Source: Lycorma delicatula
Taxonomy: Eukaryota; Arthropoda; Insecta; Hemiptera; Fulgoridae
Assembly: GCF_047948215.1 (NCBI RefSeq)
Contig: NC_134457.1
Span: 14,978,626-15,042,625 of the forward strand
DNA: 64,000 bases
Direction of reading: 5' to 3'
This document shows, one piece after another, positions 29,681 through 43,233 of the stretch; positions within the stretch are counted from its first letter, which is position 1; each line of letters starts with the position of its first letter. A model generated the notes under the pieces. The model worked only from the letters and a program-made list of their open reading frames with translations. It had not been told where the DNA came from and did no database searches. The translations under genes and the position numbers were made by a program.

Positions 29681-29742
29681 AGAGAGCTAAAAGAAAATCA
29701 AACGTATGATGCTACCCCGCGGGATTTTGTTTTTTCATGACA

Positions 29743-30431
29743 ATGTCCGACCACACACGGCAAATCAGACAGTGAGGACATCAGAAAAATTTCGTTGGAA
29801 AATCTTCGATCGTCTATCCTATACCCCTGTCAGTTCCAAATGATTTTCTTTATCTTCACCTTTTAAACAAGCGGCTTGCATTTCACACGGTTGACGATGA
29901 CGACGAATTGAAAAATAATGTTACTGCAAGGTTTCAGTAACTGGCGAGAGAATTTCTTAAAGAGGGAATGAAGAAGTCATTGAAACGCTATAAAAAATAT
30001 GTTGAAGTTAAAGGTAGCTATATAGAAAAGTAGTACATAAACATAGTTTCTATGCTTAAGTAATAAAGTTTGTTCATATTTTTCAGGGTTTTTTTTTAAT
30101 TTTATAACGGACCTTAACTTTACAATCAGAGTACATATGAATTAAGTACACTGATATGAAATGCATTAAAGACTCTATAAATCTTATTCTACCAGTAATC
30201 AAAATAAAAATTATTTTTGAACATATTTCTCAATTAATGAACATGAAAAGTGTAATTATGACCTATACGGAACCATATATGATATGGAACAATAAATGAT
30301 TGGCCTTCCGTTTTTTCACGACTGCCCAAAAATAAGTGTAATATTTTTAGGGTATATATATATATGTATGTATGTAGTGTCAAAAGCTATATATTTTAAA
30401 GGCTATATGTATGTGTATGAGTGTGATAGGC

Positions 30432-30490
<59 letters not shown>

Positions 30491-33400
30491 TTAAATAAAT
30501 TTAAAAGGCTGATAAATAAATAACACATAAATTCGATAAGGCTAACATGGTGCTGCTGCTGATTGAGGGCCTTTTGCCAAATAGAGGTGGAGCTCAGCAA
30601 CAGAGAAGGAGGTTGCTGGTCAGAGTTGCTTATTCCTCTCTCCTGCATGGAGCCGAGTTGTGGTCGGGAGTAGCTACATACTGTAAATACAGAGGGAAAC
30701 TGGAGTCCCTCCACAGGAGGTGCTGTTTGCGAACTACATCAGCGTACAGAACGGTATCATTAGCGGCGGCGGAAATGCTGACCGAACATATGCCGATAGT
30801 CTTGGTACTGCTGCAACGGAAGAGAATAAGCGAATTGGGGAAGTTTGCAGCTTGTAGACAGGAAATGAGCAATTAAGACAATAACAGATGAGCTCATGGA
30901 ATTGAGGCAAGAGAGATAGGACCAAAGCGTGAGGGGTCAGTGCACAAATTACCTCATTGGTGATTTGAAGGAGTGGTGTGAGCGGATGCATGGCTCGCTG
31001 GTATAGTCTTACGCAGTTCCTGGCGGGCCATGGCGGCTATAGATGATATCTCTATATGTTTAACTTGGACCACTCGGGCATTTGCCCAGGGTGCGAGGAA
31101 GGAGAGACCCCGCAGCACGTACATATCTGGTGCTCAGGTTTAACGCAGGATCGCTTGAAAATGTTAGACACGCTGGGTTGTGACCGTATGTACATGCTGA
31201 ATGAAAGGCAAGGGATTCTGTTGGAAGGTGAGGAGAAATGAACAGCTGTGGAAGATTTCACTAGGAAGGTGATGGCGAAACTATATACTGCAGAGGAGTC
31301 TCGTAAGGGAAGGAGATGTGACAGGTTCGCGGCTGACTGCCTTGGAGGTCTCCTGAGCACCTAGAGATCGCCTTGGTGCGACGAAGCCTTGGGCATTCCG
31401 TTCGTAGTGCCCGATTGCGACTCTCCCTGTAACATCGAAGAAAAATAGTCTCCGTTTGGTAAGTTGTGTTTTGACAGTATTGTTGAGTGTTTCTTGTAGC
31501 TTTATTGCGTTTCGTGAATGTTTGTGTGTGTTTTGATTGTTCCTTGATCTGTTGGCGTGTTTGGTGTTTGTGTTCGTGGTTGTTGATCTTTTAGCTTAAT
31601 TTGTTGTGTGTGTGTGTGTGTTTCATTTAGTGGTGAGTGCGTGTTTGTTTGGGTGTTCCCTGTTATTCTTGCGGTGACCGATTATATGTGTGCCTGAATT
31701 AATGCCGCACAAGCGGTTTTCAGGAGGGATGATTAACCAGAGATGGAGGTTTAATCGGTAGTTTTCAGGAACACACACGCACTTAATAACATCTTGCGGA
31801 ACCTGTTAGCGAGCCCGACACTGCCTTGGCGCCCGACGGATTCCTCCACCTCTTTAACAAACACAAAAAAATATATATATATATAAATAAATAAATTTGA
31901 AAAATCCATCAGATGAATGAATCGTTTTTTAATAACTTGCATCTGGACGCTTCAATCTGAACGATTCGGAAACCTCGTATCTTATACGTGTGAAGTTGTT
32001 GTCTTTCCTAGTGTTTTACACGACTGCCCAAAAAAATATGTAATGTATTTAGGGTGTATATATAAATGTATGTTTGTTCTACCGTAGAAACTAAACGGCT
32101 GAACCGGATTTAGATGTACAGCCGCCTTCCGGTGCACGATCTACGACGAGAAACTTGTAGTCGTCGTCATCGTCGCCTCGACGACGACGACCAGGATCAT
32201 CCTCGAGGAACGTCTAATTTTTTTATTCATGTGTGTGTGTGTGTACAGACTGATGTGACGTTAAAATTCACAGCTTATGTAGAACGTTTTTCACTCATTA
32301 CACCAGGGAGTCACTGCAGCCGATCGGTTTAAGGCGTCAGTCGGTCGCGTCCCGTCGCGACCAGGTTAAAGTCCTCTAGCCTACAAAGTTTTTTTTCACT
32401 TCAAATATTATTTATTTAATTCAAACCGACCGCTAGACAACAGCTGTTCACAACAGTGTTACCAACCTTTGAAATATTACTTCAATATATAACCAGGTCG
32501 ACACAAAATATATCAAGTTGGCAACACTGCTGCGGGCTACGGTCGCCACTGACGTTAGTATCCAAGATGGCCGACCACCATCTTGGATGTCGTCATAGAT
32601 GACAACCGGTCGCTACGGAACAGCTGTTCACAACAGTGCTACCAACCTTTGAAATTTTACTTTAATACATTAAATATATAACCAGGTCGACAAATCAAGT
32701 TGGCAACACTGACGAACTACGGTCGCCACTGAGGCCACAATTTAAGATGACCGAGCCGGTCAGCTTGAATTACTGACGTCATCTATGGCGTTGTCCAAGA
32801 TGGCGGACGGCCGCCATATTGGATGACGTCACAGATGCGACCGAACTTCTATTTCCGTAATACTAACAAACACCTTCAAGAAAAATTCTCCATTTTTCCA
32901 CAAAACCTTTTTTTAATTTAAACCCTCACTGTAAACAAAGTGTTGTATCAATAAAATAAGTCAAATTTTAAAACAACTCAAATATCATATCTCAATAGCG
33001 CCATCTAAAAACAACTGAAATAAAATTATTAATCATTCTATTTCAGTTATTTATATTCATTCATTTATAAAGAACGCCACAATTGGTGATCGTCGAAGTG
33101 TGAAGTACAAGTAATCCGATTTTGGGAGGGAAAAAACTATTCTGTGGCTGAAATTAACAGGCAAATTTGTAACGTTTGCAGGCCGAATATTATGAATGAC
33201 ACTGAATAAGACGGTGGTACTGCTAATTTCGGGAAGATCGAAGAAACGTTCATGATGAAGAACGTAGCGGTCGTCGGTGATACCGGGTTAAAAAAGCTAA
33301 AACAAAAAAAAAGGTTGACGAACAAATTCGAGAATTGAAGAAACGGCGCTTCACCGTGTTTCGATCTTTGATTTATAAAGTTTTGATTGATAAAGTAGGC

Positions 33401-34006
33401 TACAAAAAATTGTAGGCCGAATGGGTGCCGAGGTTAACCGACACAGTAAAAAAAAACGTATTTTTTCCTTGAAACGCTGCAGCGCACGAATTTTTGCAGC
33501 TTTACGAAAATTAAGGAGATGAATTGTTTAATGGTATTGTTACTGGAGATGAAACGTGGATCTCTTATTCGAACGCCGAGACAAAACGTCGCCGATACGA
33601 TGGCGGGATTCATCTCCTCCTAGACCAAAGAAATTCAAAAAAGAAAGTTCTATAAGGAAGGTTATGGCTACTCTAGTACATCAGGACAAAGAGGGTGTCT
33701 TGCTTGTCGAATTTAGTGATCACGGAACAATTGTGAATACCGAAACGTGTTGCGAACGTTACAAAATCTTAGGAGAGCTATAAAAGCCGGCTTCCGTGGC
33801 GCGAGTGGTAGCGTCGCAGTCTTTCATCCGCAGGTCCCCGGTTCGAATCCCGGTCAGGCGTAACATTTTCACACACGCTACAAATCATTCATCTCATCCT
33901 CTGAAGCATATCTAACGGTAGTCCTGAAGGTTAAACAAGAAAAAAGAGAGCTAAAAGAAAATCAAACGTATGATGCTACCCCGCGGGATTTTGTTTTTTC
34001 ATGACA
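29743..34006 (+). repeat. Macrosatellite unit 2
   Basis: R1-like fragment 30507-31885, mariner 5' half about 33070-33785, SINE 33786-33944. TA tract about 53 nt. GAGGAAGGAGAG in the R1 zinc region is shared only with unit 3. SINE base G (GCGTCGCAGTC) is shared with units 3 and 4. Confidence 0.93.
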
Positions 34007-34695
34007 ATGTCCGACCACACACGGCAAATCAGACAGTGAGGACATCAGAAAAATTTCGTTGGAAAATCTTCGATCGTCTATCCTATACCCCTGTCAGTTC
34101 CAAATGATTTTCTTTATCTTCACCTTTTAAACAAGCGGCTTGCATTTCACACGGTTGACGATGACGACGAATTGAAAAATAATGTTACTGCAAGGTTTCA
34201 GTAACTGGCGAGAGAATTTCTTAAAGAGGGAATGAAGAAGTCATTGAAACGCTATAAAAAATATGTTGAAGTTAAAGGTAGCTATATAGAAAAGTAGTAC
34301 ATAAACATAGTTTCTATGCTTAAGTAATAAAGTTTGTTCATATTTTTCAGGGTTTTTTTTTAATTTTATAACGGACCTTAACTTTACAATCAGAGTACAT
34401 ATGAATTAAGTACACTGATATGAAATGCATTAAAGACTCTATAAATCTTATTCTACCAGTAATCAAAATAAAAATTATTTTTGAACATATTTCTCAATTA
34501 ATGAACATGAAAAGTGTAATTATGACCTATACGGAACCATATATGATATGGAACAATAAATGATTGGCCTTCCGTTTTTTCACGACTGCCCAAAAATAAG
34601 TGTAATATTTTTAGGGTATATATATATATGTATGTATGTAGTGTCAAAAGCTATATATTTTAAAGGCTATATGTATGTGTATGAGTGTGATAGGC

Positions 34696-34743
<48 letters not shown>

Positions 34744-37700
34744 TTAAATAAATTTAAAAGGCTGATAAATAAATAACACATAAATTCGATAAGGCTAACA
34801 TGGTGCTGCTGCTGATTGAGGGCCTTTTGCCAAATAGAGGTGGAGCTCAGCAACAGAGAAGGAGGTTGCTGGTCAGAGTTGCTTATTCCTCTCTCCTGCA
34901 TGGAGCCGAGTTGTGGTCGGGAGTAGCTACATACTGTAAATACAGAGGGAAACTGGAGTCCCTCCACAGGAGGTGCTGTTTGCGAACTACATCAGCGTAC
35001 AGAACGGTATCATTAGCGGCAGCGGAAATGCTGACCGAACATATGCCGATAGTCTTGGTACTGCTGCAACGGAAGAGAATAAGCGAATTGGGGAAGTTTG
35101 CAGCTTGTAGACAGGAAATGAGCAATTAAGACAATAACAGATGAGCTCATGGAATTGAGGCAAGAGAGATAGGACCAAAGCGTGAGGGGTCAGTGCACAA
35201 ATTACCTCATTGGTGATTTGAAGGAGTGGTGTGAGCGGATGCATGGCTCGCTGGTATAGTCTTACGCAGTTCCTGGCGGGCCATGGCGGCTATAGATGAT
35301 ATCTCTATATGTTTAACTTGGACCACTCGGGCATTTGCCCAGGGTGCGAGGAAGGAGAGACCCCGCAGCACGTACATATCTGGTGCTCAGGTTTAACGCA
35401 GGATCGCTTGAAAATGTTAGACACGCTGGGTTGTGACCGTATGTACATGCTGAATGAAAGGCAAGGGATTCTGTTGGAAGGTGAGGAGAAATGAACAGCT
35501 GTGGAAGATTTCACTAGGAAGGTGATGGCGAAACTATATACTGCAGAGGAGTCTCGTAAGGGAAGGAGATGTGACAGGTTCGCGGCTGACTGCCTTGGAG
35601 GTCTCCTGAGCACCTAGAGATCGCCTTGGTGCGACGAAGCCTTGGGCATTCCGTTCGTAGTGCCCGATTGCGACTCTCCCTGTAACATCGAAGAAAAATA
35701 GTCTCCGTTTGGTAAGTTGTGTTTTGACAGTATTGTTGAGTGTTTCTTGTAGCTTTATTGCGTTTCGTGAATGTTTGTGTGTGTTTTGATTGTTCCTTGA
35801 TCTGTTGGCGTGTTTGGTGTTTGTGTTCGTGGTTGTTGATCTTTTAGCTTAATTTGTTGTGTGTGTGTGTGTGTTTCATTTAGTGGTGAGTGCGTGTTTG
35901 TTTGGGTGTTCCCTGTTATTCTTGCGGTGACCGATTATATGTGTGCCTGAATTAATGCCGCACAAGCGGTTTTCAGGAGGGATGATTAACCAGAGATGGA
36001 GGTTTAATCGGTAGTTTTCAGGAACACACACGCACTTAATAACATCTTGCGGAACCTGTTAGCGAGCCCGACACTGCCTTGGCGCCCGACGGATTCCTCC
36101 ACCTCTTTAACAAACACAAAAAAATATATATATATATAAATAAATAAATTTGAAAAATCCATCAGATGAATGAATCGTTTTTTAATAACTTGCATCTGGA
36201 CGCTTCAATCTGAACGATTCGGAAACCTCGTATCTTATACGTGTGAAGTTGTTGTCTTTCCTAGTGTTTTACACGACTGCCCAAAAAAATATGTAATGTA
36301 TTTAGGGTGTATATATAAATGTATGTTTGTTCTACCGTAGAAACTAAACGGCTGAACCGGATTTAGATGTACAGCCGCCTTCCGGTGCACGATCTACGAC
36401 GAGAAACTTGTAGTCGTCGTCATCGTCGCCTCGACGACGACGACCAGGATCATCCTCGAGGAACGTCTAATTTTTTTATTCATGTGTGTGTGTGTACAGA
36501 CTGATGTGACGTTAAAATTCACAGCTTATGTAGAACGTTTTTCACTCATTACACCAGGGAGTCACTGCAGCCGATCGGTTTAAGGCGTCAGTCGGTCGCG
36601 TCCCGTCGCGACCAGGTTAAAGTCCTCTAGCCTACAAAGTTTTTTTTCACTTCAAATATTATTTATTTAATTCAAACCGACCGCTAGACAACAGCTGTTC
36701 ACAACAGTGTTACCAACCTTTGAAATATTACTTCAATATATAACCAGGTCGACACAAAATATATCAAGTTGGCAACACTGCTGCGGGCTACGGTCGCCAC
36801 TGACGTTAGTATCCAAGATGGCCGACCACCATCTTGGATGTCGTCATAGATGACAACCGGTCGCTACGGAACAGCTGTTCACAACAGTGCTACCAACCTT
36901 TGAAATTTTACTTTAATACATTAAATATATAACCAGGTCGACAAATCAAGTTGGCAACACTGACGAACTACGGTCGCCACTGAGGCCACAATTTAAGATG
37001 ACCGAGCCGGTCAGCTTGAATTACTGACGTCATCTATGGCGTTGTCCAAGATGGCGGACGGCCGCCATATTGGATGACGTCACAGATGCGACCGAACTTC
37101 TATTTCCGTAATACTAACAAACACCTTCAAGAAAAATTCTCCATTTTTCCACAAAACCTTTTTTTAATTTAAACCCTCACTGTAAACAAAGTGTTGTATC
37201 AATAAAATAAGTCAAATTTTAAAACAACTCAAATATCATATCTCAATAGCGCCATCTAAAAACAACTGAAATAAAATTATTAATCATTCTATTTCAGTTA
37301 TTTATATTCATTCATTTATAAAGAACGCCACAATTGGTGATCGTCGAAGTGTGAAGTACAAGTAATCCGATTTTGGGAGGGAAAAAACTATTCTGTGGCT
37401 GAAATTAACAGGCAAATTTGTAACGTTTGCAGGCCGAATATTATGAATGACACTGAATAAGACGGTGGTACTGCTAATTTCGGGAAGATCGAAGAAACGT
37501 TCATGATGAAGAACGTAGCGGTCGTCGGTGATACCGGGTTAAAAAAGCTAAAACAAAAAAAAAAGGTTGACGAACAAATTCGAGAATTGAAGAAACGGCG
37601 CTTCACCGTGTTTCGATCTTTGATTTATAAAGTTTTGATTGATAAAGTAGGCTACAAAAAATTGTAGGCCGAATGGGTGCCGAGGTTAACCGACACAGTA

Positions 37701-38259
37701 AAAAAAAAACGTATTTTTTCCTTGAAACGCTGCAGCGCACGAATTTTTGCAGCTTTACGAAAATTAAGGAGATGAATTGTTTAATGGTATTGTTACTGGA
37801 GATGAAACGTGGATCTCTTATTCGAACGCCGAGACAAAACGTCGCCGATACGATGGCGGGATTCATCTCCTCCTAGACCAAAGAAATTCAAAAAAGAAAG
37901 TTCTATAAGGAAGGTTATGGCTACTCTAGTACATCAGGACAAAGAGGGTGTCTTGCTTGTCGAATTTAGTGATCACGGAACAATTGTGAATACCGAAACG
38001 TGTTGCGAACGTTACAAAATCTTAGGAGAGCTATAAAAGCCGGCTTCCGTGGCGCGAGTGGTAGCGTCGCAGTCTTTCATCCGCAGGTCCCCGGTTCGAA
38101 TCCCGGTCAGGCGTAACATTTTCACACACGCTACAAATCATTCATCTCATCCTCTGAAGCATATCTAACGGTAGTCCTGAAGGTTAAACAAGAAAAAAGA
38201 GAGCTAAAAGAAAATCAAACGTATGATGCTACCCCGCGGGATTTTGTTTTTTCATGACA
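34007..38259 (+). repeat. Macrosatellite unit 3
   Basis: R1-like fragment 34760-36138, mariner 5' half about 37323-38038, SINE 38039-38197. TA tract about 43 nt and its left edge lacks one A (CTATATAATATA). Private change GGCAGCGGAAATG in the R1 piece. It shares the GGAGAG zinc variant with unit 2. Confidence 0.93.
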
Positions 38260-38948
38260 ATGTCCGACCACACACGGCAAATCAGACAGTGAGGACATCA
38301 GAAAAATTTCGTTGGAAAATCTTCGATCGTCTATCCTATACCCCTGTCAGTTCCAAATGATTTTCTTTATCTTCACCTTTTAAACAAGCGGCTTGCATTT
38401 CACACGGTTGACGATGACGACGAATTGAAAAATAATGTTACTGCAAGGTTTCAGTAACTGGCGAGAGAATTTCTTAAAGAGGGAATGAAGAAGTCATTGA
38501 AACGCTATAAAAAATATGTTGAAGTTAAAGGTAGCTATATAGAAAAGTAGTACATAAACATAGTTTCTATGCTTAAGTAATAAAGTTTGTTCATATTTTT
38601 CAGGGTTTTTTTTTAATTTTATAACGGACCTTAACTTTACAATCAGAGTACATATGAATTAAGTACACTGATATGAAATGCATTAAAGACTCTATAAATC
38701 TTATTCTACCAGTAATCAAAATAAAAATTATTTTTGAACATATTTCTCAATTAATGAACATGAAAAGTGTAATTATGACCTATACGGAACCATATATGAT
38801 ATGGAACAATAAATGATTGGCCTTCCGTTTTTTCACGACTGCCCAAAAATAAGTGTAATATTTTTAGGGTATATATATATATGTATGTATGTAGTGTCAA
38901 AAGCTATATATTTTAAAGGCTATATGTATGTGTATGAGTGTGATAGGC

Positions 38949-38989
<41 letters not shown>

Positions 38990-41900
38990 TTAAATAAATT
39001 TAAAAGGCTGATAAATAAATAACACATAAATTCGATAAGGCTAACATGGTGCTGCTGCTGATTGAGGGCCTTTTGCCAAATAGAGGTGGAGCTCAGCAAC
39101 AGAGAAGGAGGTTGCTGGTCAGAGTTGCTTATTCCTCTCTCCTGCATGGAGCCGAGTTGTGGTCGGGAGTAGCTACATACTGTAAATACAGAGGGAAACT
39201 GGAGTCCCTCCACAGGAGGTGCTGTTTGCGAACTACATCAGCGTACAGAACGGTATCATTAGCGGCGGCGGAAATGCTGACCGAACATATGCCGATAGTC
39301 TTGGTACTGCTGCAACGGAAGAGAATAAGCGAATTGGGGAAGTTTGCAGCTTGTAGACAGGAAATGAGCAATTAAGACAATAACAGATGAGCTCATGGAA
39401 TTGAGGCAACAGAGATAGGACCAAAGCGTGAGGGGTCAGTGCACAAATTACCTCATTGGTGATTTGAAGGAGTGGTGTGAGCGGATGCATGGCTCGCTGG
39501 TATAGTCTTACGCAGTTCCTGGCGGGCCATGGCGGCTATAGATGATATCTCTATATGTTTAACTTGGACCACTCGGGCATTTGCCCAGGGTGCGAGGAAG
39601 AAGAGACCCCGCAGCACGTACATATCTGGTGCTCAGGTTTAACGCAGGATCGCTTGAAAATGTTAGACACGCTGGGTTGTGACCGTATGTACATGCTGAA
39701 TGAAAGGCAAGGGATTCTGTTGGAAGGTGAGGAGAAATGAACAGCTGTGGAAGATTTCACTAGGAAGGTGATGGCGAAACTATATACTGCAGAGGAGTCT
39801 CGTAAGGGAAGGAGATGTGACAGGTTCGCGGCTGACTGCCTTGGAGGTCTCCTGAGCACCTAGAGATCGCCTTGGTGCGACGAAGCCTTGGGCATTCCGT
39901 TCGTAGTGCCCGATTGCGACTCTCCCTGTAACATCGAAGAAAAATAGTCTCCGTTTGGTAAGTTGTGTTTTGACAGTATTGTTGAGTGTTTCTTGTAGCT
40001 TTATTGCGTTTCGTGAATGTTTGTGTGTGTTTTGATTGTTCCTTGATGTGTTGGCGTGTTTGGTGTTTGTGTTCGTGGTTGTTGATCTTTTAGCTTAATT
40101 TGTTGTGTGTGTGTGTGTTTCATTTAGTGGTGAGTGCGTGTTTGTTTGGGTGTTCCCTGTTATTCTTGCGGTGACCGATTATATGTGTGCCTGAATTAAT
40201 GCCGCACAAGCGGTTTTCAGGAGGGATGATTAACCAGAGATGGAGGTTTAATCGGTAGTTTTCAGGAACACACACGCACTTAATAACATCTTGCGGAACC
40301 TGTTAGCGAGCCCGACACTGCCTTGGCGCCCGACGGATTCCTCCACCTCTTTAACAAACACAAAAAAAAATATATATATATAAATAAATAAATTTGAAAA
40401 ATCCATCAGATGAATGAATCGTTTTTTAATAACTTGCATCTGGACGCTTCAATCTGAACGATTCGGAAACCTCGTATCTTATACGTGTGAAGTTGTTGTC
40501 TTTCCTAGTGTTTTACACGACTGCCCAAAAAAATATGTAATGTATTTAGGGTGTATATATAAATGTATGTTTGTTCTACCGTAGAAACTAAACGGCTGAA
40601 CCGGATTTAGATGTACAGCCGCCTTCCGGTGCACGATCTACGACGAGAAACTTGTAGTCGTCGTCATCGTCGCCTCGACGACGACGACCAGGATCATCCT
40701 CGAGGAACGTCTAATTTTTTTATTCATGTGTGTGTGTGTACAGACTGATGTGACGTTAAAATTCACAGCTTATGTAGAACGTTTTTCACTCATTACACCA
40801 GGGAGTCACTGCAGCCGATCGGTTTAAGGCGTCAGTCGGTCGCGTCCCGTCGCGACCAGGTTAAAGTCCTCTAGCCTACAAAGTTTTTTTTCACTTCAAA
40901 TATTATTTATTTAATTCAAACCGACCGCTAGACAACAGCTGTTCACAACAGTGTTACCAACCTTTGAAATATTACTTCAATATATAACCAGGTCGACACA
41001 AAATATATCAAGTTGGCAACACTGCTGCGGGCTACGGTCGCCACTGACGTTAGTATCCAAGATGGCCGACCACCATCTTGGATGTCGTCATAGATGACAA
41101 CCGGTCGCTACGGAACAGCTGTTCACAACAGTGCTACCAACCTTTGAAATTTTACTTTAATACATTAAATATATAACCAGGTCGACAAATCAAGTTGGCA
41201 ACACTGACGAACTACGGTCGCCACTGAGGCCACAATTTAAGATGACCGAGCCGGTCAGCTTGAATTACTGACGTCATCTATGGCGTTGTCCAAGATGGCG
41301 GACGGCCGCCATATTGGATGACGTCACAGATGCGACCGAACTTCTATTTCCGTAATACTAACAAACACCTTCAAGAAAAATTCTCCATTTTTCCACAAAA
41401 CCTTTTTTTAATTTAAACCCTCACTGTAAACAAAGTGTTGTATCAATAAAATAAGTCAAATTTTAAAACAACTCAAATATCATATCTCAATAGCGCCATC
41501 TAAAAACAACTGAAATAAAATTATTAATCATTCTATTTCAGTTATTTATATTCATTCATTTATAAAGAACGCCACAATTGGTGATCGTCGAAGTGTGAAG
41601 TACAAGTAATCCGATTTTGGGAGGGAAAAAACTATTCTGTGGCTGAAATTAACAGGCAAATTTGTAACGTTTGCAGGCCGAATATTATGAATGACACTGA
41701 ATAAGACGGTGGTACTGCTAATTTCGGGAAGATCGAAGAAACGTTCATGATGAAGAACGTAGCGGTCGTCGGTGATACCGGGTTAAAAAAGCTAAAACAA
41801 AAAAAAAAGGTTGACGAACAAATTCGAGAATTGAAGAAACGGCGCTTCACCGTGTTTCGATCTTTGATTTATAAAGTTTTGATTGATAAAGTAGGCTACA

Positions 41901-42503
41901 AAAAATTGTAGGCCGAATGGGTGCCGAGGTTAACCGACACAGTAAAAAAAAAACGTATTTTTTCCTTGAAACGCTGCAGCGCACGAATTTTTGCAGCTTT
42001 ACGAAAATTAAGGAGATGAATTGTTTAATGGTATTGTTACTGGAGATGAAACGTGGATCTCTTATTCGAACGCCGAGACAAAACGTCGCCGATACGATGG
42101 CGGGATTCATCTCCTCCTAGACCAAAGAAATTCAAAAAAGAAAGTTCTATAAGGAAGGTTATGGCTACTCTAGTACATCAGGACAAAGAGGGTGTCTTGC
42201 TTGTCGAATTTAGTGATCACGGAACAATTGTGAATACCGAAACGTGTTGCGAACGTTACAAAATCTTAGGAGAGCTATAAAAGCCGGCTTCCGTGGCGCG
42301 AGTGGTAGCGTCGCAGTCTTTCATCCGCAGGTCCCCGGTTCGAATCCCGGTCAGGCGTAACATTTTCACACACGCTACAAATCATTCATCTCATCCTCTG
42401 AAGCATATCTAACGGTAGTCCTGAAGGTTAAACAAGAAAAAAGAGAGCTAAAAGAAAATCAAACGTATGATGCTACCCCGCGGGATTTTGTTTTTTCATG
42501 ACA
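38260..42503 (+). repeat. Macrosatellite unit 4
   Basis: R1-like fragment 39006-40382, mariner 5' half about 41567-42282, SINE 42283-42441. Same length (4244 bp) and TA tract (about 35 nt) as unit 5, and it shares CCTTGATGTGTTGG only with unit 5. SINE base G as in units 2 and 3. Private change GGCAACAGAGATAGG. Confidence 0.93.
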
Positions 42504-43192
42504 ATGTCCGACCACACACGGCAAATCAGACAGTGAGGACATCAGAAAAATTTCGTTGGAAAATCTTCGATCGTCTATCCTATACCCCTGTCAGTTCCAA
42601 ATGATTTTCTTTATCTTCACCTTTTAAACAAGCGGCTTGCATTTCACACGGTTGACGATGACGACGAATTGAAAAATAATGTTACTGCAAGGTTTCAGTA
42701 ACTGGCGAGAGAATTTCTTAAAGAGGGAATGAAGAAGTCATTGAAACGCTATAAAAAATATGTTGAAGTTAAAGGTAGCTATATAGAAAAGTAGTACATA
42801 AACATAGTTTCTATGCTTAAGTAATAAAGTTTGTTCATATTTTTCAGGGTTTTTTTTTAATTTTATAACGGACCTTAACTTTACAATCAGAGTACATATG
42901 AATTAAGTACACTGATATGAAATGCATTAAAGACTCTATAAATCTTATTCTACCAGTAATCAAAATAAAAATTATTTTTGAACATATTTCTCAATTAATG
43001 AACATGAAAAGTGTAATTATGACCTATACGGAACCATATATGATATGGAACAATAAATGATTGGCCTTCCGTTTTTTCACGACTGCCCAAAAATAAGTGT
43101 AATATTTTTAGGGTATATATATATATGTATGTATGTAGTGTCAAAAGCTATATATTTTAAAGGCTATATGTATGTGTATGAGTGTGATAGGC

Positions 43193-43233
<41 letters not shown>

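Larger units (their letters stand above)
25474..29742 (+). repeat. Macrosatellite unit 1
   Basis: Left edge of the array; it starts inside the mariner just after the HDN motif. R1-like fragment 26244-27620, mariner 5' half 28803-29521, SINE 29522-29680. Longest TA tract (about 57 nt). Private features: TATAAATGACAC in the mariner (others TATGAATG). It shares GTCGTGACC with units 8 and 9 and SINE base T with units 5-9. Confidence 0.93.
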
